The notes under the pieces are model-generated. The model did no database searches. It had not been told where the DNA came from and worked only from the letters and a program-made list of their open reading frames with translations. A program made the position numbers and the translations under genes. Positions 1-7,346 of a stretch of DNA of 42,941 nucleotides are shown in pieces. Position 1 is the stretch's first letter. Each line of letters starts with the position of its first letter. The DNA lies in IMG/VR virus record IMGVR_UViG_3300025722_000102, positions 1-42,941 of that record. One strand, written 5' to 3'. The stretch comes from a virus.

Positions 1-143
1 CTATTTTTTTTTTGCCCAGCCAGACCATGTAGTTCGGGTAGAAGTAAAACCCACTCCCAAAAACAACCAATGCTGTTAACCTAGTGGGCCTTGGGAGATG
101 GGTACGCTTGCCAGCGTGGGGGGCCAGCTAGGGGAACTAGCTC

Positions 144-167
144 GATGCAGTCGTCGATGCAGTCGTC
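144..167. repeat. Tandem repeat, 12 bp x 2
   Basis: The unit GATGCAGTCGTC occurs twice in direct succession, inside the hairpin-rich region between the 126-142 and 176-195 hairpins. It is seen directly in the sequence. Its function is unknown; it could be an iteron-like protein-binding site or chance. Confidence 0.5.
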
Positions 168-435
168 GCCTATTGGTCTTGTCGGTAGGCAAGACAACAA
201 CCCCCTGCTCCTAGATTATTAGGCTCCATACGGAGCTACCTCCTGGACCCTAAGACCGAATAGGGACAAGCCCTATTTCCTCTCTTCGAGAGGCTACTCA
301 GGTGCCCTCTGGTGACGTTTGTAGAGTAAGTTGGTGTGGTTGTATAGAGCAAAGGAGGGCGTCGATCACAGGCCCTCTCAGATACCCTCTGAGGCATGAC
401 CCCTGCCCTGTATAAAGCACACCCTGGTAGGGTCG

Positions 436-441
436 TATAAT
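436..441 (+). promoter_or_regulatory. Possible -10 box for the plus-strand gene
   Basis: A perfect TATAAT lies on the plus strand 55 bases before the GTG start at 496. It would place a transcript start near 448 and leave a 5' leader containing the 451-467 hairpin. No good -35 hexamer is seen 16-18 bases upstream, so the call is weak. It may simply be part of the structured region. Confidence 0.25.
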
Positions 442-495
442 ATAGCATGGACCTACTATGAGTAGGTTTAACTAGTTGCGACATCGGAGGACACC

Positions 496-936
496 GTGGG
501 ACTCGAACGCAGAATACCTATGAAGATCTACAAGATGTCTGATCTTATGAAGATGCATCCCCTGCTAGCTAAAATCAGTTCCCTTATGGAGAACACGTAT
601 CAGGATGCTGATGGCATCTGTGCTGAGCTAGCTTTCTGTGAAGAATCAGAGGAGTCCAAGGAGAAGGAGCGTTTGTACGCTAAACTAGACCTTGAGCTTG
701 AGGGTAGACTGAATGCCATGCTTGAAATGGCTAATGAGCTAAAGATGGAGTTTGGAATAGGTATCTGTGATCCTTCCATAGGGGCTATGAATATACCCTG
801 TTATGGAAATTCCTCTAAGGCTTTAGTGTATGTGTGTTTTGACCACACATGTGACATCAGCGAAGATGAGATAGTTTGTCATGAGACCCAGAATGGTGTT
901 ATTATTCCGGGCCTCACTCCATGGATCAATACTTAA
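496..936 (+). CDS. Hypothetical protein, only plus-strand gene
   Basis: The product is 146 residues and not recognised. GTG at 496 is preferred because GGAGG sits five bases upstream; the next ATG (520) lacks such a site. The first half is rich in Met, Leu, Glu and Lys and is probably helical. The second half has several cysteines and ends GLTPWINT. No membrane segment or signal peptide is evident. It is the only gene here on this strand, and its stop codon (934-936) overlaps the stop of the convergent HNH-AP2-like gene (933-935). It is probably expressed from its own promoter in the structured region to its left. Confidence 0.7.
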   Translation: MGLERRIPMKIYKMSDLMKMHPLLAKISSLMENTYQDADGICAELAFCEESEESKEKERLYAKLDLELEGRLNAMLEMANELKMEFGIGICDPSIGAMNIPCYGNSSKALVYVCFDHTCDISEDEIVCHETQNGVIIPGLTPWINT

Positions 937-1619
937 GACGTGAAGCCATTCGCTTCGTGAGCTCTATTGTACTCAGCCTGCGACCGCTTAGCCACGTTCT
1001 GTGCGCTGCTCTCCTTCTTGAATAACCCTAGTGATTTTAGTTTACCACTGTTCTGCAACAGCAGAGCTCTCCACTTACCAGAGACGCTATCGAACTCTAC
1101 ATTGTATTTCGGAGCTGGACTCTTTTCTGCTACACTATCATCATTGTCGACTGGATCCAACGAATCAAGAACGACCTCTACTGCGAGGTCAACCGTTTCC
1201 TCATCCTCTGTGGATAGTTCCACTACGAACTCTACTTCCCCCGTAGCTTCGTCGCCAGACATGCTTGAGAAAAGCTCATCGTCCTCTTCTACTACTACAG
1301 CGTCTACTGGCGGAGTAAGTGTGTCATCGGGTGACTGCATAGAAGGCCATGCTGCGTCGAACAGTCCCTTGGTGCTCTCATCGACCAGTTTCAAGTTGTG
1401 GATGTTTAGGCCACCCAGCTCGTTCTTCATTACGACTGTTTGGCCAGGAACGATATCTCCGTGATAGATCTTCCATGCGACGACTGCGGCTGAAAGAGAC
1501 TCACCATTAAGCTTAATGACGTGACGGCCCCTGTCCATTGAGACGGCACTTTTGCCATCTAGGGAGAAACAGATCTCTCCTGTGCGTGAGTTGTACGTGA
1601 ATTCGTCTCTTACGTTCAT
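933..1619 (-). CDS. Degenerate HNH-AP2-type protein
   Basis: The protein has about 228 residues. ATG at 1619 is chosen because it follows the previous stop by one base and has AAGG six bases upstream. The N-terminal 80 residues follow the plan of phage HNH endonucleases: a FTYNSRTGEI start, then ...AAVVAWKIYHGDIVPG. Where active enzymes have a DHxNG..DN..NLR segment, this has KNELGGLNIHNLKL, so the catalytic His/Asn set appears lost. A very acidic linker follows. The C-terminal 55 residues resemble an AP2-like DNA-binding domain (SGKWRALL, LGLFKKESSAQNVA). This suggests a homing-endonuclease relative kept as a DNA-binding protein. It is the last gene of the long minus-strand glycan operon. 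Confidence 0.6.
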   Translation of the reverse strand: MNVRDEFTYNSRTGEICFSLDGKSAVSMDRGRHVIKLNGESLSAAVVAWKIYHGDIVPGQTVVMKNELGGLNIHNLKLVDESTKGLFDAAWPSMQSPDDTLTPPVDAVVVEEDDELFSSMSGDEATGEVEFVVELSTEDEETVDLAVEVVLDSLDPVDNDDSVAEKSPAPKYNVEFDSVSGKWRALLLQNSGKLKSLGLFKKESSAQNVAKRSQAEYNRAHEANGFTS

Positions 1620-1620
1620 G

Positions 1621-3249
1621 TTAGTCCTTCCATGGACAATATTTACAATTGTTACCCTCTGGATCGCCACAACAGTAGCCCTGTCTCCAGTAGGATGATT
1701 CTGTTCTTTCGATTTGACCAGTATCCTCATTTAGGAATGATTTGTCTCCGGCCTCGTTTGCTATCTTGTGAGCCAAGTTTAATCTAAAGACAGGCTCTAC
1801 TGTACTTATAGCATCTATCACGTCTTTATTTTCATAACTTATTGAGGCCAATTTCTCAACCCTGCTGTCTACGTAGATACCACACAGGGCTTCGTACTCG
1901 TTGCCCCTGTAGTCTCTGAGGTATCCCACCTTTGGATTCATGACTTGAATCGGGAGCCCAGGTATCTCGTGCATGCAGGTTTCTATACCTAGATGGGGGC
2001 ACTTGCTCCACATTATGTTATTATTGAGAACGGCCCTGACTATGGCCATTGACTCCTCTGATGATGTGTTGCATAGGCCCTCGCATGTTGAGCCCGTGTT
2101 CATGCTGTAGAGGTTGATCTCCGGGTTAGCCCTAAGCATCTCGTAAAGCCTTGCACTCTGAGATGCCGGTGACTCAGACGTGAGATCGTTTGTGCATGCG
2201 TCTGTTGCGAAGGCAGCTACTGCCTGCTCCACGGTTAGTCTTTGTATCGGGGGCTTAACTCCGTCCAGTTTTGATAAGAAGAATATATCCGTTACTATCT
2301 CACCCATCTTGCGAGTGTCGAAAGCTCTGCCTCCAAGTTGGCTACGTGGCAGTATTATACTTCCACCGCTATCTATGTTTTCTGATAAGTTTTCAGGGTT
2401 TTCAAGCTCTTTCCTGACAATGGTATTGGCTTCGTCTATATCGTAGGTTCGTGTGAATACTGATGATTCCAGACCCGAAGACGTGCCATCGTGGTTTAGG
2501 GCGAAGTAGTCGTCCTGTATTATTTTATCGTCCCCCAGTACAGACTCTCCAAACATAGAAAGAGTGGTCTTCCCCGAGTTAGACTCGCCTACGAAGGCTA
2601 CTGTACGAGTAGTTCCATCCTTGTCGGATGTACTCTTCAGTGACGCATTAAGAGCTATGGACCCTTTATCTGCCATGATGTCCGACCATGACCTAATCAG
2701 TGCGGCTCGCACTTCCCCGAATGAGTCTGTTCCCATAACCCTGGTGGTGTGCTCATCATCTGAGTCTACAAGGATTAGAGTATTGGACATGAATCTGGTG
2801 AATCCACCAGAGGTTGGCTTCCTCACCCTGGGGGTACTGAATCCCGGAGTGCATATGACGGTGATCTCTGGGGCAGTAAACGTATCAGACCTGTGCATGG
2901 GATATAGCATGGCCTTGGCCATCATAGCGATGTGCGGATAATCGTCGGAGACCAGAACTCTGGCGTGTACTGCGTTCCTACTGTTGTCCGATATCCATCC
3001 ATCTATCTGTATCATGTTAGAGGATTCTATGGACTCGTCCTGGAGGTCTGAAATGACCTGTGCGAACGCACTCGTTATGGATTGGGGGCCGACGTCGCTG
3101 TCTGATATGGTGAATGTTGACTCAGGCGCTGTCCCGATAGAGTCTACATCTGTAGACATAGATCCAGACATCATGTTTACCAGGGTGAATCTGTCAGGGT
3201 TGTTTATCATCTTATCAATACTCGTTCCTTCTATGTATATTGATAGCAT
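1621..3249 (-). CDS. PEP carboxykinase-like ATPase, active-site residues altered
   Basis: The 542-residue product resembles ATP-dependent phosphoenolpyruvate carboxykinase through its middle. It has ARVLVSDDYPHIAMMAKAML near residue 96, PEITVICTPGF near 127, a P-loop GESNSGKTTLS at 221-231, a DDYF kinase-2-like motif at 246-249, and FFLSKLDGVKPP with QRLTVEQA at 323-343. By eye alignment, the Mn-binding Lys and His of PckA (in GEMKK and MHCSAN) are replaced, by GEVRAA and ALNASL. ATP binding is therefore likely but carboxykinase activity is doubtful. The C-terminus adds a Cys-rich tail (CCGDPEGNNCKYC) that may bind metal. The start lacks a clear Shine-Dalgarno; internal ATGs are possible. It ends one base before the HNH-AP2-like gene. 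Confidence 0.6.
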   Translation of the reverse strand: MLSIYIEGTSIDKMINNPDRFTLVNMMSGSMSTDVDSIGTAPESTFTISDSDVGPQSITSAFAQVISDLQDESIESSNMIQIDGWISDNSRNAVHARVLVSDDYPHIAMMAKAMLYPMHRSDTFTAPEITVICTPGFSTPRVRKPTSGGFTRFMSNTLILVDSDDEHTTRVMGTDSFGEVRAALIRSWSDIMADKGSIALNASLKSTSDKDGTTRTVAFVGESNSGKTTLSMFGESVLGDDKIIQDDYFALNHDGTSSGLESSVFTRTYDIDEANTIVRKELENPENLSENIDSGGSIILPRSQLGGRAFDTRKMGEIVTDIFFLSKLDGVKPPIQRLTVEQAVAAFATDACTNDLTSESPASQSARLYEMLRANPEINLYSMNTGSTCEGLCNTSSEESMAIVRAVLNNNIMWSKCPHLGIETCMHEIPGLPIQVMNPKVGYLRDYRGNEYEALCGIYVDSRVEKLASISYENKDVIDAISTVEPVFRLNLAHKIANEAGDKSFLNEDTGQIERTESSYWRQGYCCGDPEGNNCKYCPWKD

Positions 3250-3280
3250 GGAACATGAGTGTATTTAAGATTAATTTATG

Positions 3281-3373
3281 CTATTGTAGGAAGTCCTTGA
3301 GCATGGCTAAGCCCTCGCTGTGAAGCCCCAGCTCTATCGCTGCTCTTTTATTAGTTCCAATTCTTAGATGCAA
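3281..3373 (-). CDS. Possible 30-residue peptide
   Basis: In the 101-base gap between the phosphatase and the PEPCK-like gene, an open frame starting at TTG 3373 ends at TAG 3281-3283. It reads IGTNKRAAIELGLHSEGL and then AMLKDFLQ. The composition looks protein-like and helical, but there is no Shine-Dalgarno. The first third overlaps the phosphatase 3' end in another frame. It may be a real small gene, a remnant or chance. A TACAAT hexamer on the minus strand just downstream could belong to a promoter for the PEPCK-like gene. Confidence 0.2.
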   Translation of the reverse strand: MHLRIGTNKRAAIELGLHSEGLAMLKDFLQ

Positions 3374-3896
3374 AGTAGCCCAGAGCTTTTCTCATATTTG
3401 GCTTCTTCCATGCCATGTGACCGAACCAGAATGAGATTTGCTTCTCTGCCTCTTCTACACTCTTCCCCTGTTGGGAGAGGTGGTAGATTGCTGAGGCTAG
3501 ACTAGTCCTGTCAGCTCCCCCTAGACAATGAACGTAGATGCCGTGATCCCTGTAGATTCCAAATAGGGAGTTCAATATCTGCAGTTGCTTGTCAGATGGT
3601 ACAGTGTTTGACCCCAGTGGAATGTTGAAGTAAGAGATTCCGAATGATTCGCACCACCTTCTTTCGAACTCATTCTCTACAACCTCAGACTTTCTTAGAC
3701 TAATAACAACCTTGGGTTGATACTTGGCCATAACCCTAACGAACTTCTTTTCGCTCAGCTGGGCACTTCGTATAAATTTGCCATCAAAGTAAACCCACAT
3801 GTTTCCAGTGAAGTACATTACCCCCACATAGGTTAGGAACGCTACGGCAGGAGCCATAAAGATGGCCAGTATGATTGAGCTATGAAGTAGTGACAT
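3351..3896 (-). CDS. Membrane-anchored DSP/PTP-type phosphatase
   Basis: The protein has 181 residues. A hydrophobic segment at about 8-30 should anchor it in the membrane. The body follows the bacterial dual-specificity phosphatase family: PKVVISLRKSE near 61, a conserved proline loop region, and the signature HCLGGADRTS at 123-132, with Cys124 as expected nucleophile and Arg130 as phosphate binder. It ends with the FWFGHMAWKKP type tail seen in this family. The substrate may be a phosphoprotein or a phospholipid/phosphosugar; the sequence does not decide. ATG overlaps the preceding stop (TAATG), with AGGA four bases upstream. Position in the glycan operon and its anchor suggest work at the envelope. 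Confidence 0.75.
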   Translation of the reverse strand: MSLLHSSIILAIFMAPAVAFLTYVGVMYFTGNMWVYFDGKFIRSAQLSEKKFVRVMAKYQPKVVISLRKSEVVENEFERRWCESFGISYFNIPLGSNTVPSDKQLQILNSLFGIYRDHGIYVHCLGGADRTSLASAIYHLSQQGKSVEEAEKQISFWFGHMAWKKPNMRKALGYFASKNWN

Positions 3897-4630
3897 TAGT
3901 TCCTGTTTCTGTATTCAGAAATCATACGCTGACCAGTGGGGTGCAAGCCTAGGTCTCTAGCGGACTCCATTGTGACGGACTCTGACATCCATGCAATCTC
4001 GTAGGAGTCATTGAAGAAGTCGTCGGCTAGAACCACCTCTTTGCCACGCTTAGTGGATCGAGTGATGTTCAACTGGTCACGCTTATGCCACCAGGAGAAT
4101 GAGACTACTTCCGTACAGGAGAACGCTTGGTCATACCCCTTGCTCAGCTTTGAGTCTGGATCCCTGAAGATGTCAACCTCTGTTTCGATGTCAAAATTGA
4201 AGTCAACGTCATAGTTCTCTCCAATAGTAGACTTGGCTTTTGTTACTGCTAGGTCAATCTCTTCCTGAGTGACGTTCTTTGGTCTGAAGATGATTGCATA
4301 GTCTGAGTAGAGAGGGTAGTACATGTCTCTTCTGACTACACCCTCTGAGATCGCCTCAACGATGTCTCCACCCTCGATATGGATCCAAGCATGTTTCTGG
4401 AATCCTGGAATAGCAACGTTAGACAGGTATCCGTCATCACGGTGAACGCCAATATCTCCAGGCTGAACGATCTTTGACGCTTCGTGGATCTCACCAAAGT
4501 GGACCTTGTGGTAGCGAATCGCCCAGGTAACCCATGGGAATGTTGATAATGATCTTATGTCACCAACCCAGAAGACTAGGGTCTCCCAGATGTCATGCAT
4601 CTTGTCAAGAATCTTCTTCATCGTGCTCAT
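3896..4630 (-). CDS. YiiX/YebB-like permuted NlpC/P60 hydrolase
   Basis: The product (about 244 residues) matches the circularly permuted papain-fold family. It has VQPGDIGVHRDDGYLSNVAI, then KHAWIHIEGGDIVEAI holding the probable catalytic His, a SDYAIIFRPK strand, and later SCTEVVSFSWW with the probable catalytic Cys. Family members hydrolyse or transfer acyl groups on peptides or lipids; the target here is unknown. A weakly hydrophobic N-terminal stretch (ETLVFWVGD) may associate with membrane. The start is uncertain: ATG 4630 is used, while 4621 or 4663 are alternatives. The gene overlaps DUF6165 upstream, and its stop overlaps the phosphatase start downstream, so the three are probably co-translated. 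Confidence 0.7.
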   Translation of the reverse strand: MSTMKKILDKMHDIWETLVFWVGDIRSLSTFPWVTWAIRYHKVHFGEIHEASKIVQPGDIGVHRDDGYLSNVAIPGFQKHAWIHIEGGDIVEAISEGVVRRDMYYPLYSDYAIIFRPKNVTQEEIDLAVTKAKSTIGENYDVDFNFDIETEVDIFRDPDSKLSKGYDQAFSCTEVVSFSWWHKRDQLNITRSTKRGKEVVLADDFFNDSYEIAWMSESVTMESARDLGLHPTGQRMISEYRNRN

Positions 4631-5042
4631 CTTTCTCTGGTGTCCAATCGGAAACTTCATCAAAGCTTTTTTCCTCTATGAATTGACTAGGGAATATCTT
4701 TGAAAGTTGCCCCTTCAGATCATCACGCTCGTCTTCTAGTTTTGTCTTGCTTCTGCATGCCTCTATATATGGATCTCCGAAGACCTGATTCTTCTCAGCA
4801 TCTCGAACCTCTATGTTCTTGTTCCATATGAGGTTGTTTATTGCTGATAGTCTAGTTAGAATCTCCTGAACTTCCTTGGTGTGGAAAAGGCCCGGATCAA
4901 GGGTTGATGATATTACTTGATCAAGATACAACAGCTCGTTCCAAATATTCTTAAGCTGAAAATTGCTCTTCATTGCGTTTATCTTTAGGGACAGTATTGT
5001 TATCTTGTTAAGTATATCGCCCGTAGGTGTTTCGATTTCCAT
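4605..5042 (-). CDS. DUF6165-like protein
   Basis: The product is 145 residues. The N-terminus, METETPTG-like (IETPTGDILNKITIL then SLKINAM), matches the pattern of DUF6165, whose members begin with a GE(I/L)xDKIxILxIK element and are helical. As far as I recall, these occur near glycosyltransferases and polysaccharide genes; their function is unknown. ATG 5042 is chosen because GGAG lies five bases upstream. The C-terminal third is highly charged (DERDDLKGQL, EKDEHDEEDS) and probably coiled-coil followed by an acidic tail. It lies between the KPHP transferase and the YiiX-like gene in the glycan operon. Confidence 0.6.
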   Translation of the reverse strand: MEIETPTGDILNKITILSLKINAMKSNFQLKNIWNELLYLDQVISSTLDPGLFHTKEVQEILTRLSAINNLIWNKNIEVRDAEKNQVFGDPYIEACRSKTKLEDERDDLKGQLSKIFPSQFIEEKSFDEVSDWTPEKDEHDEEDS

Positions 5043-5089
5043 GACTGCTCCAATCTCTATGAACATTATACGAATCTATGTGTCAGTCC

Positions 5090-6130
5090 TTACTTTATAG
5101 CGTTTAGCCACCTTTTTGTGGTCTGTGAGTCTATCTTGAAGGTATTGTTAATCCAATTGTCATATTCAACAGGGTCATAGGCTCCACTTACCTTATCAGA
5201 TAGCTTGCAAGGGGGCATGTTAGTAATCTTTAGAAACTCAGCGTCTTGACTATCCTCCATTTCGGAGGAATATAGGAACGATTCAACACCCATGGATCTT
5301 AATGCTAGATGGCTGCTTATGGAGCTTTGTGCGAGTACCACATCATGCTCCTTGTAAATGTCCTCTGGTATTTTCCATCTATTTATCTCTTTATACTTTA
5401 TATTGAGACTGCTACACATGCTCCTGACTGAACTCCTATAGTCTATACTGTTTTCAGCGGGGTGGGGCTTGACTGCTATCTCAGATATAGCCATGCCATT
5501 CTCAACAGCCATGTATATATTTAGAATCATCTCTTCTATAAGATTCTTTGCCGCATTGCTCCTGAAGATGTCACATGATGTTATCATCAGAACCCTACCA
5601 CCGCTCTCGTAACTTCCATTGAACGGTCTGAACGAGGGATCGCCAGCTAACACCACGCTACTCTCGGTCTTGGACTGGCTACTCAATACTGAAAACTCTG
5701 GCTCTGACCTAGCGATTAAAACATGTGCATGTGGAATATATTCACCCGGTGTATTATTGTATCCAACTGGATACCTATCTCCACTGAAGTAGACCATCTC
5801 ACCCAGGAGGCACACATTGCCTTTGGTGTCTTCTAGGTTCATATTCATATACTCTCTGTAATGTCTATTTCCAGAGTACAGCATATGACTCTTAGTGCCT
5901 ATCATTAGGGGTAGTACGAATGACTCTTCTTTATGAATTATGTCGTCAAACATCTCAGTAACGCTCTTGCGATTTACCTCTGGGTCTATCTTGTTAAACC
6001 TCAGCACTCTATCTATAGAATCGTTCCTTTGCGAATTGCGTGTATAAATAGAATAATCGCCAACAGACTTAATGATTGGGGAGAAAACACGAGCGTGTTG
6101 CTCTGTGGCTATAAAAAAGTTGGGCTTCAT
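5090..6130 (-). CDS. GT-B glycosyltransferase with KPHP motif
   Basis: The product is about 346 residues. Around residues 215-260 it has IAVKPHPAENSIDYRS, followed by a DVVLAQSSISSHLALRSMGV segment. A KPHP motif followed by a Ser-rich S/T loop is typical of bacterial GT-B enzymes that use CMP-linked acidic sugars (sialyl- and polysialyltransferases, Kps-type capsule enzymes) or CDP-polyols. With NeuA, NeuB and KdsB-like genes in the same operon, transfer of a CMP-activated nonulosonate or Kdo-like sugar is a reasonable inference. ATG 6130 overlaps the preceding TGA; GTG 6139 is an alternative. No signal peptide is seen, so action is expected in the cytosol. Confidence 0.6.
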   Translation of the reverse strand: MKPNFFIATEQHARVFSPIIKSVGDYSIYTRNSQRNDSIDRVLRFNKIDPEVNRKSVTEMFDDIIHKEESFVLPLMIGTKSHMLYSGNRHYREYMNMNLEDTKGNVCLLGEMVYFSGDRYPVGYNNTPGEYIPHAHVLIARSEPEFSVLSSQSKTESSVVLAGDPSFRPFNGSYESGGRVLMITSCDIFRSNAAKNLIEEMILNIYMAVENGMAISEIAVKPHPAENSIDYRSSVRSMCSSLNIKYKEINRWKIPEDIYKEHDVVLAQSSISSHLALRSMGVESFLYSSEMEDSQDAEFLKITNMPPCKLSDKVSGAYDPVEYDNWINNTFKIDSQTTKRWLNAIK

Positions 6131-6531
6131 TCTGGCCACATGCCCATCTCACCTAGGCAGAACTCCCAGTTGTTCATGAATCTTACAGCCTTATCGTCCA
6201 AATAGTATTTAGCACGGGGCTTTACCGCTGTGATCTCGCTAATGTACTCCGCCATGCCGTACTTATCTAGCCACAGCCAAAGCTCATCTATGCATGACTC
6301 TGGACGATCCTCACGAGCCCTGCATGTGAATAGTATGATAGTATAGCGTTTACTGATTGTCCTCAGCGCCTCAAGTGCTCCATCTACTGGTGGCATGGTT
6401 GGGAAAACAGCGTCGCCACCTTTCTGTGCTATAACCCCGTCATAGTCTATGCATACAGTAGAGTCTATCTGACTTCGACATAGTTTTTCAAACTCTTCGT
6501 GCTCTTCGGAGTTAACACCTCGGTCGCTCAT
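6127..6531 (-). CDS. HAD-family phosphatase
   Basis: The product is 134 residues. It has the HAD motif I VCIDYDGVIA with the two Asp residues of the nucleophile and acid/base. Motif II is IILFTCRA. KPRAKYYLDDKA supplies the Lys and the final acidic pair. Short cap-less HAD enzymes of this size dephosphorylate small metabolites; KdsC, the Kdo-8-P phosphatase, is one relative in fold. Given its place among sugar-activation genes, a sugar-phosphate substrate is likely but unproven. ATG 6531 is chosen: GGAG is seven bases upstream and the start overlaps the preceding stop as ATGA. An upstream TTG is rejected. Confidence 0.7.
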   Translation of the reverse strand: MSDRGVNSEEHEEFEKLCRSQIDSTVCIDYDGVIAQKGGDAVFPTMPPVDGALEALRTISKRYTIILFTCRAREDRPESCIDELWLWLDKYGMAEYISEITAVKPRAKYYLDDKAVRFMNNWEFCLGEMGMWPE

Positions 6532-7346
6532 TTGCTTTCTCCATCTAAATAGTACAGCCAAAAGTTTCTATTTATCGAGTCTGTCAGGTATGAATCCTTT
6601 GAGCAGACTTCCAGCTCTACGCCTACCTCGGTACACCACTCATGGAACAGGCTTAATCCTTGTTTTACCAACTCATTCTCACCTTTGAATAAAAGTCCAA
6701 CGCTTCCATCTATGGTAGATTTGTAAATATCTTTAGAGTCGTAGAAGTGAGAGAAGCTTTTACTGTTGTCATCCATGCTTGATGGTGCTTGGTCAACCCC
6801 TATTAAGCTTATCTTGCTCGCCCCGGTGTGTATCGCAGTGAATAGTGTGGTCTCGAACAGGGTTCCTGGTCCCCACATGCGTCTTGTTCCCGTCTTATCG
6901 AAGGTATTGTTATCGAAGTCGCAGCTTCCACAAAGAGTTTGACTGTTTCCTCCACCTTTTATCTTAAAGAAGATGTCATTACTATACCCACTCCATAGCC
7001 CCGACTCAATTGCTTTCTGTGCCGAGCTTGAACTTGCCAGCACTATTGTCTCGGGTGTATCATATCCTGTGAAGTTGTTACAGTTGTAGTGATGGATGTC
7101 TACGTTTCCATCCATGTATCCGAAAGCTTGTTTGACAGTTAGCACTGGCTTGTCGGCAAGTTCTCTGATTAGTATGTCAGAGTCAATCCCAGCTAGAGAT
7201 GGGCCACATGATACAATGTAGACTGTCTCGCCTTCGTACATGTCTTTCATTATATCTAACTTACTCTGATCATTAAAGTCATGACCTCGGCTTACGTCTA
7301 TGAATGCCGCTGCTCTATCTTTAATTGGAATATTAGTCCAGTTCAT
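6528..7346 (-). CDS. Sialyltransferase/DUF115-like glycosyltransferase
   Basis: The product is 272 residues. It has ETVYIVSCGPSLAGID at 40-55, resembling the GNGPSL nucleotide-sugar loop of GT42 sialyltransferases and DUF115/Maf-type proteins. A central RRMWGPGTLFETTLFTAIHTG then KISLIGVDQA matches the middle of that fold, and ELEVCSKDSYL the last strand. GT42 enzymes transfer CMP-sialic acid and Maf proteins transfer pseudaminic acid to flagellin, so both known cases use nonulosonates. This fits the NeuA- and NeuB-like neighbours. The acceptor is unknown. The start is ATG 7346, overlapping the upstream stop as ATGA and preceded by GGGGGGAAG. Confidence 0.6.
   Translation of the reverse strand: MNWTNIPIKDRAAAFIDVSRGHDFNDQSKLDIMKDMYEGETVYIVSCGPSLAGIDSDILIRELADKPVLTVKQAFGYMDGNVDIHHYNCNNFTGYDTPETIVLASSSSAQKAIESGLWSGYSNDIFFKIKGGGNSQTLCGSCDFDNNTFDKTGTRRMWGPGTLFETTLFTAIHTGASKISLIGVDQAPSSMDDNSKSFSHFYDSKDIYKSTIDGSVGLLFKGENELVKQGLSLFHEWCTEVGVELEVCSKDSYLTDSINRNFWLYYLDGESK

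Larger units (their letters stand above)
50..467. ncRNA. Candidate large structured RNA (strand unknown)
   Basis: This gene-poor stretch has a run of short perfect inverted repeats. A stem joins 50-60 to 91-102 with one bulged base. Hairpins follow at 104-117 (ACGCT/AGCGT), 126-142 (AGCTAG/CTAGCT), 176-195 (GTCTTG/CAAGAC), 222-237, 260-276 (ATAGGG/CCCTAT), 279-293 (CCTCTC/GAGAGG), 355-377 (GAGGGC/GCCCTC), 378-392 (TCAGA/TCTGA), 393-407 (GGCA/TGCC), 421-433 (ACCCT/AGGGT) and 451-467 (ACCTAC/GTAGGT). Such dense, nearly end-to-end helices suggest a folded RNA. Large phage RNAs such as GOLLD and ROOL are known, but I see no signature that assigns this one to either. The hairpins read equally well on both strands. 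A replication origin or packaging site is an alternative. Nothing else was recognised in 1-495. Confidence 0.35.

Noticed and set aside
144-167. Tandem GATGCAGTCGTC as a relic of the lipoprotein Asp/Cys repeat
   Set aside because: The minus strand would read DDCIDDCI, like the lipoprotein array, but only two copies are present and no frame extends. Shared short words are expected by chance.
236-484. 82-residue open frame on the minus strand
   Set aside because: Its composition is unlike the other proteins, it has no Shine-Dalgarno, and it runs through the hairpin-dense region. It is probably chance.
480-530. tRNA-like T-arm (GTGGGACTCGAACGCAG) on the minus strand
   Set aside because: The loop fits RNTYGAA but only three of five stem pairs form. 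No matching acceptor, anticodon or D arm follows on either side. The bases are better explained as the start of the plus-strand gene.
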